A stretch of 64,000 nt of DNA from Platerodrilus igneus (lineage: Eukaryota > Arthropoda > Insecta > Coleoptera > Lycidae), in assembly GCA_036346225.1 (NCBI GenBank), contig JARFIW010000500.1, positions 3,100,001 to 3,164,000 of the forward strand, given 5' to 3'. Of this stretch, positions 23,104 to 33,839 are shown one piece after another (positions within the stretch are counted from its first letter, which is position 1; every line of letters starts with the position of its first letter). A model generated the notes under the pieces. It was not told the DNA's origin and made no database searches. It saw only the letters and a program-made list of their open reading frames with translations. A program made the translations under genes and the position numbers.

Positions 23104-23530
23104 TTAAGATTTTCTTGGCTTTTGTACCACACAGTTTAAGGAAAGTCTTTGTAATGAGTGTAAAAATTCATATACCGGTTCTCCTTCTTGTTGCGTCCTG
23201 CATTGAAATCTAAAGAATGCATCAATCTCCAATGGTACGGGATCGTAAAACTGATCCATAACATTTACCGCTTGACTATAAGTTATTATTTCTGGAAAAT
23301 CTGAGTCCATTTTAACGGACAGGGTGTCATATGACTCTGCTTCCACGAAATACAGTAAGTAATGTAGTTTTAAATGTTGTGGTATTTGAAATACCATAAA
23401 TGCAACTTCTAATCTTTTACCCATCTGGCCCATCTTGCATTGAATGTTTCTACTGTATGGGTTGAAGTAGTAAGTAGCCAGTTTCTTGATTCTTCTGATA
23501 TATTGGTTGTGTTCATTCTTGTAGGTTCGT
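23104..23530 (-). pseudogene. Ty3/gypsy gag (capsid) remnant
   Basis: Minus strand. The start near 23516 reads MNTTNISEESRNW, then TFNARWARW and, after a shift, KRLEVAFMVFQI. Next come HLKLHYLLYFVEAESYDTL, VNVMDQFYDPVPLEIDAFFR and CRTQQEGEPVYEFLHSLQRL. The pattern (LLYxxGxExYDxL, DPxPLEIxxxFRF, GExVxEFxxxLQRLxxNC) is typical of insect gypsy Gag. It is upstream of the RT on the same strand, consistent with one element spanning about 20.1-23.7 kb. Confidence 0.85.
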
Positions 23531-23574
23531 AATCTTGCAGTTCGTCGTCAATTCTCTGTTGTGTATGGTGTAAA

Positions 23575-23720
23575 CTTGTAGTAGTTCAGTAATAACCGGG
23601 AATAACCAGAAACCTTTATTAATACAGTATATAACAGAATATAGGAAGCTTATGTTGAATAAACTTCTCTGCATCTTTCAGTTGGTGACAAGTGTTATTG
23701 CATAGGTGTTATTTATGCCT
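23575..23720 (-). repeat. Candidate 5' LTR 3' portion of the gypsy element
   Basis: Minus-strand sequence just before gag contains TTAATAAAGGTTTCTGGTTA, with an AATAAA-like polyadenylation signal. It ends in a CTACTACA-type terminus about 60 bases upstream of the gag start. The spacing suits an LTR, but no second LTR copy was seen near 20 kb, so this rests on position and signals only. Confidence 0.3.
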
Positions 23721-23879
23721 GACTGAAGCTGATTCATTTTGTAGACCGCTAATTTTTTGCTCCAGAATTGGAATAATATATTTTTTATGTCATTGCTTTA
23801 ATTTGTTTATATGTAAACTTTGGCTTTTATGCGGGCCTTAGGTGTCTCACTTTTACCTGTCCACGTTTTAACTGTATTA

Positions 23880-25080
23880 CCCAGCGTGGCTCATGTACTG
23901 CCTTGTCGATTTAGTTGAAGATGACTACTAACTATTCTTCCTTAGTGTTGCTAAGTTCTCGTATGATGTTATTTGGTGGACTGTTTTTGAATGAAGCTTT
24001 CATATCTTTTAGTATTTCTTTGTACTTGTCTCCCCTTTTCTTCCACTACCAGTGCTTATGTATTCTCATCACCTTGGCTCTATTACCATTGTTTAAATCT
24101 AAAAGTTTTTTATGTAGATAAAATACATACATTGTGTTATAAAATATGTACTCCATTATCTTTCTTGCAGTTCCAGGATAGATACGCAGTAAATAGTTAC
24201 CCGTTCTCTTACACCAGTTTCTACCATAACCTTTTAAAATTCTTCCTATAAATCTTCCAAGTACCGCTTAGAGTAAGTTTAATATAATTGTCCTATTGGC
24301 TTGCTTGAATCCTTTGAACTAACTTTTATTGCTTTTTCCAGCATCCCCAGAGTTTTTATCTGTCTTCAGAAATCAGTTTAACACATCTTCTGTGTACATT
24401 TCCATCTTGGGGTTATTTAATTCGACTGGTACTACCTTATCACGATCCCACATGAATGAATTTCCAATCTTGACCCTGTTTATAATAACCTCTTCATCAA
24501 AGAACCTTTACTTAACTAGGTTGTAGTCTTTAATGGTAGTCACCCCTCTTTGGGATAGTACTTGATCTTGACCATTACAGCAGATGGGTGCTTGTGCACA
24601 GAAACCTCTTTGGGTGGTCTTTGTTTACTTAGGTTTCTACATATTTAGGAATCGTAACTTATTCACTGGTGTATATGTAATCATTGCTGAAGCGTATCCT
24701 TTTAATTCAACCTTGATAAGATTTCATCTATTTCCATCTTTTCGTTAGGATTCTTGTCAGTTCTTTTATCAAGGTCATTGGGGTTCTTCTTAATCATTTT
24801 TACTGCTTCCTTTAATATAAAACCCGTTGTCTTCTTTTCATTTTATTATCTTCCCCGGTTCTACCAATGTTACCACTGTTAGTGGAAATAATCTTTTCTC
24901 TGACTGCTGTTTAAGGGAATACATCTTTGTAGTTGACTAAGCACATTTAACTTTATGCGAACTGGTTTTATGCTATCATTATCATACAGCTTTGTTTCCT
25001 ACTGAAGATTCGGTTTCCCTCTGGTAACTGCGTTGACTGTGGGTTCTGCACAACAGGTACAGCACATATGCTGATCGGCG
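23880..25080 (-). pseudogene. Unrecognised protein-like remnant
   Basis: A minus-strand reading shows long hydrophilic segments with protein-like composition: EEVIINRVKIGNSFMWDRDK, VVPVELNNPKMEMYTEDVLN, GDKYKEILKDMKASF, NPNDLDKRTDKNPNEKMEI and VELKGYASAMITYT. Scattered stops and shifts interrupt it. It lies upstream of the gypsy gag on the same strand but outside the expected element. I do not recognise a family; a retroelement gag-like or structural protein is possible. Confidence 0.4.
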
Positions 25081-25394
25081 CAAGTGCAAGTGTAACTCAA
25101 TGAAGGGTGCCTACCAACATTTATACATTAGTGTTCCAATTTAATTTTGCTAAAAAATTTGTACTTTCACAAGTAGTAATACTTAAGCCAATTCAATAAG
25201 TATAATTTTTATGAAATAGAAATGTATGTGAAGTTTGAAACTTTTCCATCTCGAACATTAAACGTGAGATATGGTACGCACGTGTCAAGGTTTGCACACA
25301 ACTCAGCACAGCACTTTAAACATTCTGGCTGTATACATTTTCCTGCCAAAGTATTAGGGAGGAAGTATTTCATTTTATTATTTAATGTTTTCAG

Positions 25395-25512
25395 GATCTT
25401 ACTTCTCTTCTATGATAAAGCTAAAGCTCGTAACAACTGGTGGTATAAATTTATTAAAGCAGCTTTGGAAAAGGATTCTTCTTTACCTTTACCAATCAAC
25501 AAAAATTATTAA
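25395..25512 (+). CDS. Candidate terminal exon of an unknown host gene
   Basis: A good acceptor (TTTAATGTTTTCAG, ending 25394) is followed by an open stretch reading ILLLFYDKAKARNNWWYKFI, then KAALEKDSSLPLPINKNY and a stop. The short basic tail after a hydrophobic start resembles the cytoplasmic end of a membrane protein, but I recognise no family. The upstream exon was not found; the region to the left is transposon sequence. It could be chance. Confidence 0.3.
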
Positions 25513-25812
25513 AATAGGTTTATTTGTGCAAAGGTGCTCTTTTGCATCTTAGGAACGTTTTTTCTGTCATACATTAACAGCCCATGTTAGTCTTTCCAAT
25601 TTTCCAACAATTGAATAAATAATGCTCTTTTTTCCTATACAAAACTTTTCGTTAGTTTTAGGAAATTTATTTAATTATCGTGGTTGGTTCCATTACTTTT
25701 TGCATATAAATTTTAAAAAAATAAGTGTATAAATACAAAGTGTGATTTCTTACTTCAGTAGCAGCTAAGAATTTTGTGTTACAGGTTTTCACCAGGATAG
25801 TATTTTTTGTTT

Positions 25813-25950
25813 CTATGTAGTGATTTTTCCATTTTCCACAAATACTTCAAATTTATTGCGTTCCTTGGACATGATATCATTGATGGTATCATATTTGCTG
25901 TCTTTTAAAATTTCTACATCTTGGCTCAGTTTTGTTATGTTACTTTGTCC
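25813..25950 (-). CDS. Candidate minus-strand terminal exon, unknown protein
   Basis: The minus strand is open from 25950 to a TAG at 25813 and reads NITKLSQDVEILKDSKYDTI, then NDIMSKERNKFEVFVENGKI. The composition is strongly protein-like. A weak acceptor (TTGAG) precedes it. No family recognised. The opposite strand's 74-codon frame over the same bases looks like its shadow. Confidence 0.25.
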   Translation of the reverse strand, partial: GQSNITKLSQDVEILKDSKYDTINDIMSKERNKFEVFVENGKITT

Positions 25951-26120
25951 TCAACTATATGGTACTATTATTATTTATATTTATTGTGCATTAATTTTAC
26001 CTAAAATAATTACATTTCAGGGGTTACTCTTACAATATGTTTAAAGCTGTACTTAAATGAGCAATCAAAGATAGTTTCTAAAATTTTCTATACTGACATA
26101 TAACATAAAATCCCAGAATA

Positions 26121-26213
26121 ATGAATTGTTTTACTGGCGAATTTATTTTAAATTTAGCACAAAAATTGTATTCAAAACCAAACCAGTTGAATACATTGGC
26201 ATTTGCAGATGTT
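26121..26213 (+). CDS. Candidate exon with start codon, unknown host gene
   Basis: Begins with ATG at 26121 (MNCFTGEFILNLAQKLYSKP, then NQLNTLAFADV) and ends in phase 0 at a consensus GTAAGTA donor. It is 31 codons long with no stop and amphipathic composition. A 48-base intron separates it from the next candidate exon, and the joined frame stays open. Whether 26121 is the real start is unsure; an AG lies just upstream at 26115-26116. Confidence 0.4.
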
Positions 26214-26261
26214 GTAAGTATATTTTTAAAAATTTAATACTGAAATGTTTTATAATTTTAG

Positions 26262-26354
26262 GTGCAAAATGAAGAACCACAGTTAAAAATACATCAGCAT
26301 ACTTTATTATCATCAGACAGTGGAATAAATAAATTCTATTTCAAAACGATTTCG
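26262..26354 (+). CDS. Second candidate exon of the same unknown gene
   Basis: The acceptor TTTTATAATTTTAG is followed by 31 open codons (VQNEEPQLKIHQHTLLSSDS, GINKFYFKTIS) and a GTAAAT donor, again phase 0 to phase 0. Together with the preceding exon this gives 62 continuous codons. Protein family not recognised. The very short intron is plausible for an insect. Confidence 0.4.
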
Positions 26355-26839
26355 GTAAATAAGCAATTAAATTATTTACACATTTCTGGTGGAAAGTGAA
26401 AATGCAATTTTTGCAAACCTTCTTGCACATGCCCAAGCAATGAAAGTAAACAAAACATACATATCTAATAGATGTATGAATAAAATATGGCTGGTTACTT
26501 GAATCAGCGTAACATCTCCAACTAATAAGATCTACTGCATGATCTATTATGGTCTAAAACAATTTCAAAATGTATTTTAAGCAGCCACACAAGGAAGTAA
26601 AACTTAATTATATCTCTTTAATCATCTTGTGACTATAACGGCAGATTGTTATTAAATATCTAGCACCATAGTCTCCATACTCTGAATTAATACAAAACTA
26701 CAGCTCAATGATAAATTTTGCTTACATAAAGCCATCCTATTCCAGTCGATAGATTCAATTTGATGCAAATGTAGCATCGTCCACATTGTTGGAAGGATAT
26801 CAAGCAACAGCAGCCACTAGCTCATTCAACGCATTATTG

Positions 26840-27305
26840 CACCTACTACGACAATAGAGTCTATCACAATTTGTCGCATAACAAATCTTTGGCTGCTTCA
26901 AGTTCTCAAAAAGATTTTCTATTCAGAGATTTTCAACACCAACCGCACCAATATCACATCACCAGCATTGTTACTTTTTGTTGTATCCACTTCGAATATC
27001 ATGAAGAAGGAAATTGGCGCTTGTTGCATAATACTGCGCCATCTCAATCAATCTATACCTGTGAATGGTTTTTTGATCAAAAATCGCATTTAAACCATCA
27101 ACAGCTCGCTGTATTTGCGATATAGCATAGTATTATTTTTACCTATTCGGTAAAATGCATTTTCCAAAGAAAGAAAAGCGTTATGCCAATGCAAAAGCCA
27201 TTCAAAGGGCTTGCATCGAGATTTTCAAGGACATCTCTACAGTTTTGCCAAAGAAATCTGTTCTAATTTTGAAATAATCCTGTTTACTTTGAAATACACC
27301 TTGTA
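26840..27305 (+). pseudogene. Tc1/mariner-type transposase C-terminal relic
   Basis: The plus strand reads HEEGNWRLLHNTAPSQSIYT, matching the transposase block around the second catalytic Asp (usual GNWRLLHDNAPSH; the Asp is lost here). CEWFFDQKSHLNH follows, and in another frame VKCIFQRKKRYANAKAIQRA, then CIEIFKDIS, the C-terminal block. The third Asp region is unreadable. The end TTTGAAATACACCTTGTATA near 27284-27305 resembles a mariner terminus. The left end was not found. Confidence 0.6.
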
Positions 27306-28770
27306 TAAGGACAATCATTTTTAATTTGTGATTTTAATGGTAACTGTTAATGTTCATTATAAATAAACTTACATACCAAAACTGTTTCTGTATTTTGGAA
27401 CAGGTCACAAGTTCAAGTAAATATTTTTATTCTAAGCAACAACAACAGAACATAACAATAATGATAGAAGAAAAAGATGACTTCCAATGTGATGACTAGT
27501 TTTAATATATATTGCAATAACTCGTTAAAGAGTATTACAATCGCAATTTGGCAAAGATATTCATCATTAAAAGTATTGTAGTTAGTAGGTTTTCGAAATT
27601 TTGAAAATTAACATTTCTTTGGCTAATATCTTTGACCATTCTATTGATGTAACTTCTTTAGTTTATTATATACTTTGGCAGCAATTTTGAAACGGACAGT
27701 TATAGTTTTCCAAGATTATTGTTTCTAGAAGTACCTATATTGTAATATATTTATCTCATGCCTTCCACTCGACTTCTGCATATTCTGTTATTAATATTAT
27801 TGATTAGGTTTTTCACACACTTTTACAATTTTATGAATCAATTATTAGAGAGTTATCGCACAACCACCGCTAAATTTATCGTATGCTATTTTTGCTAATT
27901 TAGCAAAAAGCGCATGTGCACAGACATTATGTTCGGTAAATAAGCTATTTTCGTAAAATAGCGTGTACAACATATCGGACGCTATTTATTTTATTTGACA
28001 TTAGTTTTGAAAACTTGACTTTATTCTTGTAATTTATTATTGTGTTTTTAATTGTGAATTGCCATTAAAATGAATGAATACCAACGCAATACAACAAATA
28101 TATTCGTCATCATCTACTTCAAACACGCGGTTGCGATTTTCATATGCAGATGATTAATAAATAAGTATGAATTGTCACACGTTCAAGGTTAGGTTTTCGT
28201 GCGGTAATATAGTAGGATGCGATAACTCTAGTTTGTATTTCTACATAAAATACATTAATGTCAACCATCACGTGACATTTAGCTTTAACGGATCATTAGC
28301 GTTGTACTTGCGGTAACTCCCTATTATTTCACTACTTTCTCTTAAAGTTTATTGTTTGGTAAATACAACCATCTCAGAAGCATAGCATAACAATATCTAT
28401 TCTCCGTTGTATGTGTAGTGTAATTTATTCGACCCATGCAAAATAAATTTCCATTTTGCACATTTGTGTGGTAGATGCAGTTTAATAAAAATGGCCTGAT
28501 GACAAGTAGGGATCCCCATAATTATTTATTTGTATTACAATGTAGCTGGTAAATGTTGGTCATCTTTTCGTATTAATAGTGTTACTTACTGATAATTACT
28601 TTTTAATTTTCCCTATGCTTCATGTTTCTAGTGTTTCGCATTGCATACTGCAAGTTTGTGAAGATATCAAGGTTGTGAATACTTCTGTAATAAAATTGAT
28701 TATGTTTATTCAAGTTTGTTAAGGCCAATCAATTTTTTGTAAACTCGGATGACGATTAACTTCTGAATGA
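27306..28770. other. AT-rich intergenic or intronic sequence
   Basis: No recognised gene, repeat family or RNA gene. Confidence 0.4.
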
Positions 28771-28983
28771 ATATTATCCAACGTTATAAATTTTCATTGG
28801 AAAGAATACATATACTTGGTTTTATCAAGACTGAGAACCCGAAAAGAAAGTTTTCCTACATCACAAAAGCATGCAACAAACCCCAAAGAAAAATTAGATC
28901 TGCGTCTAAATTATTTTGTAGAAGCAAGCCAAAATTTTAATTTGTATGAAATTACTTTCTTACACCACTTTGGTATGAATTTC
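28771..28983 (+). other. Weak candidate exon before the LINE
   Basis: Open for 71 codons, reading VLSRLRTRKESFPTSQKHAT, then NPKEKLDLRLNYFVEASQNF and NLYEITFLHHFGMNF, and ending in phase 0 exactly at a GTAAGTG donor. No good acceptor was found at its left. It may belong to the same gene as the 26.1-26.35 kb exons, but this is conjecture. Confidence 0.2.
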
Positions 28984-29339
28984 GTAAGTGTATTGAGTCT
29001 TAATTTGAATTTACTGATTGTGCAAACAAAATACCTCGAAGTTATTCATTCTAAATCGTTGCTAAAGTAACTTATCAGAAACTATTTATTTATAGTTTAT
29101 ACGAAATACCTTTTCAATTATTAGATACTTATTTTAACTCTTGATTAAAAAACATTAAATTTAACGAAAGATTTGTCTTGCCGTCGGAAGAAGCTACTCA
29201 CATTATTATTGATTTATTTGAAAACGTCTTTATAATTTTCTAGACATACATTATTCATCAAATATTTTCCTGCGTTATTACCAATTGTAATACGGGTTTT
29301 ATAATTTTATAAAATATACCCTTTTTTTGTTACATCAAG

Positions 29340-30503
29340 ATGGCTACCAAGTCAAATCATAATGAAAGTTCGCTGAAGAAAGTTTGTTATTATTGTAGTG
29401 AAAATGCTGTAAATAAATTTGTGGAATGTTGTAAATGCTCTGTAAGGTGTCACACATCATGTATCAGACGTATGGGGGTATTTACAAGTTCCAATGATGG
29501 TATTAATAAATATTTTTGTAAGACATGTGAAGCCTCAGCCAATTCAAATGATATTATTGATAGTGTCAATACTCAATCTGTCAAAAATTACAATTTGGAT
29601 AGTGTTTTTAAAGGAAGATGTAGAAAGTATAGCTAATTTAGAAGAGAATTTTACACTACAAAACATGGTCAAAATTTTAATTAATCAGGAAACCAAAATA
29701 TTATTGAATGAAATCCAAGATTTAAAAACGCAAATCATAATTCTAACAGAAAGTAATAAAGAATTAATTAAACTACTTACTAAAGATATTGATCTAACTG
29801 GAATTTCACAACCATTAGGTCTAGCAAGAAAAGCAAAGAAAATTGCAGATGGTACACAACATAGTCAAGATAAGGTGAAATCTTCTAATAACAATAACAT
29901 TGATAAACATGTTCATAATGCACAATCATATGCAGATAAGGTTAAGGACTTATCTTTATCATTAGATAAAAATATTGCATTGCTAACTAATAATAATAAT
30001 AATAATGAGTTAGAAATAAAGACAAAAACAGTATCAAAAGTACCTTACACTCCTATGCATCAAACTGGAAATCAAGTAAATCATCTTAGAAAAAATGGCT
30101 TAGTAATTGGTACAGCTATTAATAATCAAGGAGGTACTAATGAACCCTGTTTAGATGATTTCATTGCAATAGAAAAAAATTGAGAAACTCAAATCTACAC
30201 CTTACGAGAGTGAATCCCTCTGTAGATATTAGCAAAATCAATAACTATGTCGAAGCAAAATTGCAACCATATTTAGAAATAAAAGGTCCTCACAACTTTA
30301 AAATTCAGAAGATAATGTCACGCTATCCTAATAATTATAGCTCATTTAAATTAACAATGAATTCTATTTATGTTCCTATTTTAATGAACTCCGAATTCTG
30401 GCCAAAAGGAATAGCTATTAGGAAATTCTATTCAAAACTTAAAACCGATACCATCGTAGAAAAGGATTTTCAAAAGGTAACAGATTTAATTCAAGAAACT
30501 TAG
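29340..30503 (+). pseudogene. LINE ORF1: PHD finger, coiled coil, C-terminal nucleic-acid-binding domain
   Basis: Starts ATG at 29340. A Cys4-His-Cys3 PHD-like finger occupies residues 15-63 (VCYYCSENAVNKFVECCKC, RCHTSCIRRM, YFCKTCEAS). After a frame shift in TTTTTAAAGG near 29607, the frame at 29494-30183 continues with a helical segment (LEENFTLQNMVKIL, NEIQDLKTQIIIL). A second shift in an A-run near 30173 leads to LHLTRVNPSVDISKINNYVE, then SSFKLTMN and SEFWPKGIAIRKFYSKL, a domain found at the C-terminus of such ORF1 proteins. Both shifts are in homopolymer-rich sites, so sequencing error is as possible as mutation. The product would coat the element RNA. Confidence 0.8.
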
Positions 30504-33328
30504 TGGATAATGATGTAGCATATCAGAACGTCCGTGGCTTACGTACCAAATTACAAAGTTTTTATTCGATAATTAGTGAAAATGAATTTGATTTTATCGG
30601 AATTGTTGAAAGTGCTCTTACTCCTGGCATACATATAAATGAAGTAGTTCCACTGAACTATTCATTATTTAGGTGTGATCGTAACTATAACTTGACTAAT
30701 ACAATTTGGGGCGAAGGAGTATTCATTGCCCTAAAAACATCAATACTTTCCGAGCCAATCGACACCACTAACCTACGACAAGTTGTTCCTTCAATTGATG
30801 TTGTAGGCTGCAGGGGCAGACTTACAGCAATTACTTTATCCATTTTTGTTTTATACATTCCACCAAGTACAACTGTAAATGATTTTATTTCTTTTTTTGA
30901 AGCATTTGAACAACTATGTTTTTCATGTACGCATTTACTTATACTAGGTGATTTTAATATTCCACTTTTTGTTTGGACAAATACTACTGATACAAAATCA
31001 ACAATCTTAAAAAAAATTTTATCTATTTTAGGCCTAAACCAATGTAACGTCATTCTGAATACAAATAATAAATTACTTGATTTGGTACTGACGAATGTAA
31101 TATGTTCAGTTTCTCATGATGATAGTCCTATTGTACCAGAGGATATGCATCACCCACCTTTAGTTGTTACCTTAGAGACTCAAGCACGGTTTTCTAAATT
31201 TCCTGTTAACATGTCTGTGAGTAGCAAATACAATTTTAAGAAAGCAGATATAATTAATTTATATCATGCTTTATCTCAAATAAATTGGGATTTTCTATCA
31301 CAAATTGAGGATGCAAATTTGGCATGTACAGCATTTTACAAAACTATATATAGAGTTTTTGACTTACACGTTCCATACTATATTAAGCATCCTGGTAACT
31401 ACCCTAAATGGTTTACTAAAGAAATAATCAATAATATTTACTTAAAGTTCAAATTCAAACGTTTTAACAAATTGCACTTAACTTGTGATTTGACCAAATT
31501 TAAACAACTAAGGAGACTTATCAAATCTCAAATATGGACAAGTTATAAAGCATACATATATAATATACAAAATGCCATAATACTAGACCAAAAAGAATTT
31601 TGGTCTTATATTAGGTCAAAAAAATCTGACTCATGAATCCCTGGCAAGATGAGACTTGACGATACTATGTATAACTCAGCTAAAGAAATCGTTGATGGCT
31701 TTAGCAGTCACTTTGCAAGTGTATTTTCACCTGTTACAACTTCATTTCAATTCTTTGACAATATCAATCCATGTAGTACACCTAATATAATTGTTAATAC
31801 TATTTCAGAGGAAATGGTACTGGCCTCTATTAAAACACTAAAGAATAAAAATACAGCTGGCTTCGATCAAGTTCCCTGTTTCTTAGTAAAGGACTGTGCC
31901 ACTATTTTAGCTAAACCTCTGAGTAGTCTCTTTAATATTTCACTTAAAACTAACACATTTCCGGACAAATGGAAAATTGCAAGAATTTGCCCTATCCATA
32001 AAGGTGGAGACACAACTTATATAAATAACTATCGTCCAATAAGTATTTTATCAAACTTTGCTAAAGTATTTGAATTGTGTAGCTATAAAGAAATATATCC
32101 ACTTGTTAAAGTACTTATCTCCGATAACCAGCATGGTTTTATGCACGATCGATCAACACAATCCAATTTAGCTATTTTTACTCAATATGTTTCCGAGATT
32201 TTAGATGCAGAAGGTCAAGTAGATACAATATATATGGACTTCCGTAAAGCATTTGATAGTATCTCTCATGTTATACTTGCATGGAAGTTGGAAAACCTTG
32301 GTTTCAATAAATCATTACAGTTGTTTATCAAATCGTATTTGTCTTGTAGGAAGCAGTATGTTGCTTATAATGGTTTTCAATCAGAATTCGTGTTAATAAC
32401 TTCAGGAGTTCCTCAAGGCTCTCATTTGGGACCCTTACTATTTATTCTTTTTGTGAATGACTTATCCAAAATAATTGCAAGTGAACATCTATTTTTTGCA
32501 GATGATGTGTAAATGTTTACAAAAATATCCACTATAGATGATTGTTCCAAACTTCAGAGTGTCATAAACAAAGTTGTACTATGGTGTCATAACAATAGTC
32601 TTAACCTGAATATTTCCAAATGCAAAATCGTTACTTTCTCTCGTAAAAAGCAGATTACATATTTTAACTATACCATTGAATCTATCGATATACCACGGTA
32701 TTTTATGGTAAAAGATTTAGGAATTAAGTTTGATGATAAATTGAGATTCTCGCAACATGTTGCAGATATCACAGTGTCCTCATTTAAAATCTTAGGTTTT
32801 CTTATTAGGAATTGTAAAACATTTACCAACCTGAAGACCTTAAAATTACTTTACTTCTCTTTAGTACGGTCAAAGCTTGAGTACTGTTCATTAATATGGT
32901 ATCCATATTATAATAAGCATAAAATTGCAGTAGAATGTGTACAGCGAAAATTCTTAAAATTTATATACTTTAGAGTGAATAATTACTACCCTGTGAGAGG
33001 CTATCCTCAAAATGAATTACTTAAAATATTTGATATACAATCTTTGGAGAATCGTAGAATTGACTCCTCTGTCAAATTTTTATATAATTTGCTTCACAAT
33101 ACAGTTGACTGCCCACATTTATTATCAAAAATTAATTTTCATACACCGAGGCTTAATGCGAGAGTTAATGTTACATTCGTATGTGCCACTTCAAGATCAA
33201 ATTTACTGCTTAAGTCACCTATTTATGTTATGTGCCATAATTATAACAAAATTTCTAATGTTAGTGATATAATGTTCCATAGCATTAAACATATACTGCA
33301 TGTTATGCATGAACAAACCCATACATAA
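30503..33328 (+). pseudogene. LINE ORF2: endonuclease and reverse transcriptase with two nonsense codons
   Basis: All 942 codons are in one frame, broken only by TGA at 31634 and TAA at 32510. Endonuclease: YQNVRGLRTKLQSFYSII, IGIVESALTP, LLILGDFNIP and MHHPPLVV. RT: TAGFDQVPCFLVKDC, KIARICPIHKGG, NNYRPISILSNFAKVFE, QHGFMHDRSTQSNLAIF, TIYMDFRKAFDSISH, TSGVPQGSHLGPLLFILFVN and LFFADDV. The TAA falls two codons after the catalytic ADD, where Lys is usual in relatives. C-terminus: MVKDLGIKFDDKLRFSQHV, SKLEYCSLIWYPYY and RKFLKFIYFRVNNYYPVRGY. It overlaps the ORF1 stop by one base if GTG were used; the first ATG is 8 bases on. Confidence 0.92.
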
Positions 33329-33639
33329 TTAGCTAAATTTTACTTTAATATTTTGTATTGTATCTTAGTCTGTATCATCCTTTTAGATATTTGTTATTGT
33401 TCTGTAAGTGGAATGTTTTCTGTTGAACAATAAATTCCTTATTATTATTATTATTCCTTAAGCAGACAAGCAGAATCATTTATATAGTAGCAAATTTATT
33501 CACTGCTGCTCTTTAATTAATTGTATATTTTCCTGTTGACTTCTGATACGAATAAATTGTCTTCTTATTATGCATTTTAGATTCATAAATCTTTAACATA
33601 TATTAATATTGTTCATTGGCTAACATGTTTTTTATTTAG

Positions 33640-33831
33640 AATTTATTGTGAAACCCAGAAAGATTTTGCCTTACAGTCCAGTCATTGGTTTCACTTTATT
33701 GGTGATAAGGCTAACGTACCTATAAATACCATTTTACAATTTCAAACAAAAAAATTTTATTGGGTTCATGCCCACTCCTATAGACATGCCGATTTAACAG
33801 ATTTAGCTTCACCCAAAGCAAACAAAATAAG
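33640..33831 (+). CDS. Candidate internal exon, unknown host gene
   Basis: Acceptor TTTTTTATTTAG (ending 33639) and donor AG|GTAAAC enclose 192 bases open in one frame: IYCETQKDFALQSSHWFHFI, GDKANVPINTILQFQTKKFY and WVHAHSYRHADLTDLASPKA. The other two frames have stops. The exon starts and ends in phase 2. The sequence looks like conserved globular protein, but I cannot name it. It may belong to the gene with exons at 26.1 kb, the LINE lying in an intron; the phase difference would need another exon between. Confidence 0.45.
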
Positions 33832-33839
33832 GTAAACAT

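Larger units (their letters stand above)
29290..33458 (+). mobile_element. Nearly intact CR1/Jockey-group LINE
   Basis: Two-ORF non-LTR retrotransposon of about 4.1 kb with a PHD-finger ORF1 and an endonuclease-RT ORF2. The 3' UTR is about 125 bases with AATAAA near 33429 and a short ATT-repeat tail (33440-33458). ORF2 is a single frame with two nonsense codons. PHD-type ORF1, GVPQGSxLGPLLF and FADD motifs place it in the CR1/Jockey-like group; the exact clade is not resolved. The 5' boundary is not fixed, and target duplications could not be identified. Confidence 0.88.

Noticed and set aside
30685..31053. 122-codon minus frame inside the LINE
   Set aside because: Antisense shadow of the endonuclease domain, whose plus-strand motifs are clear.
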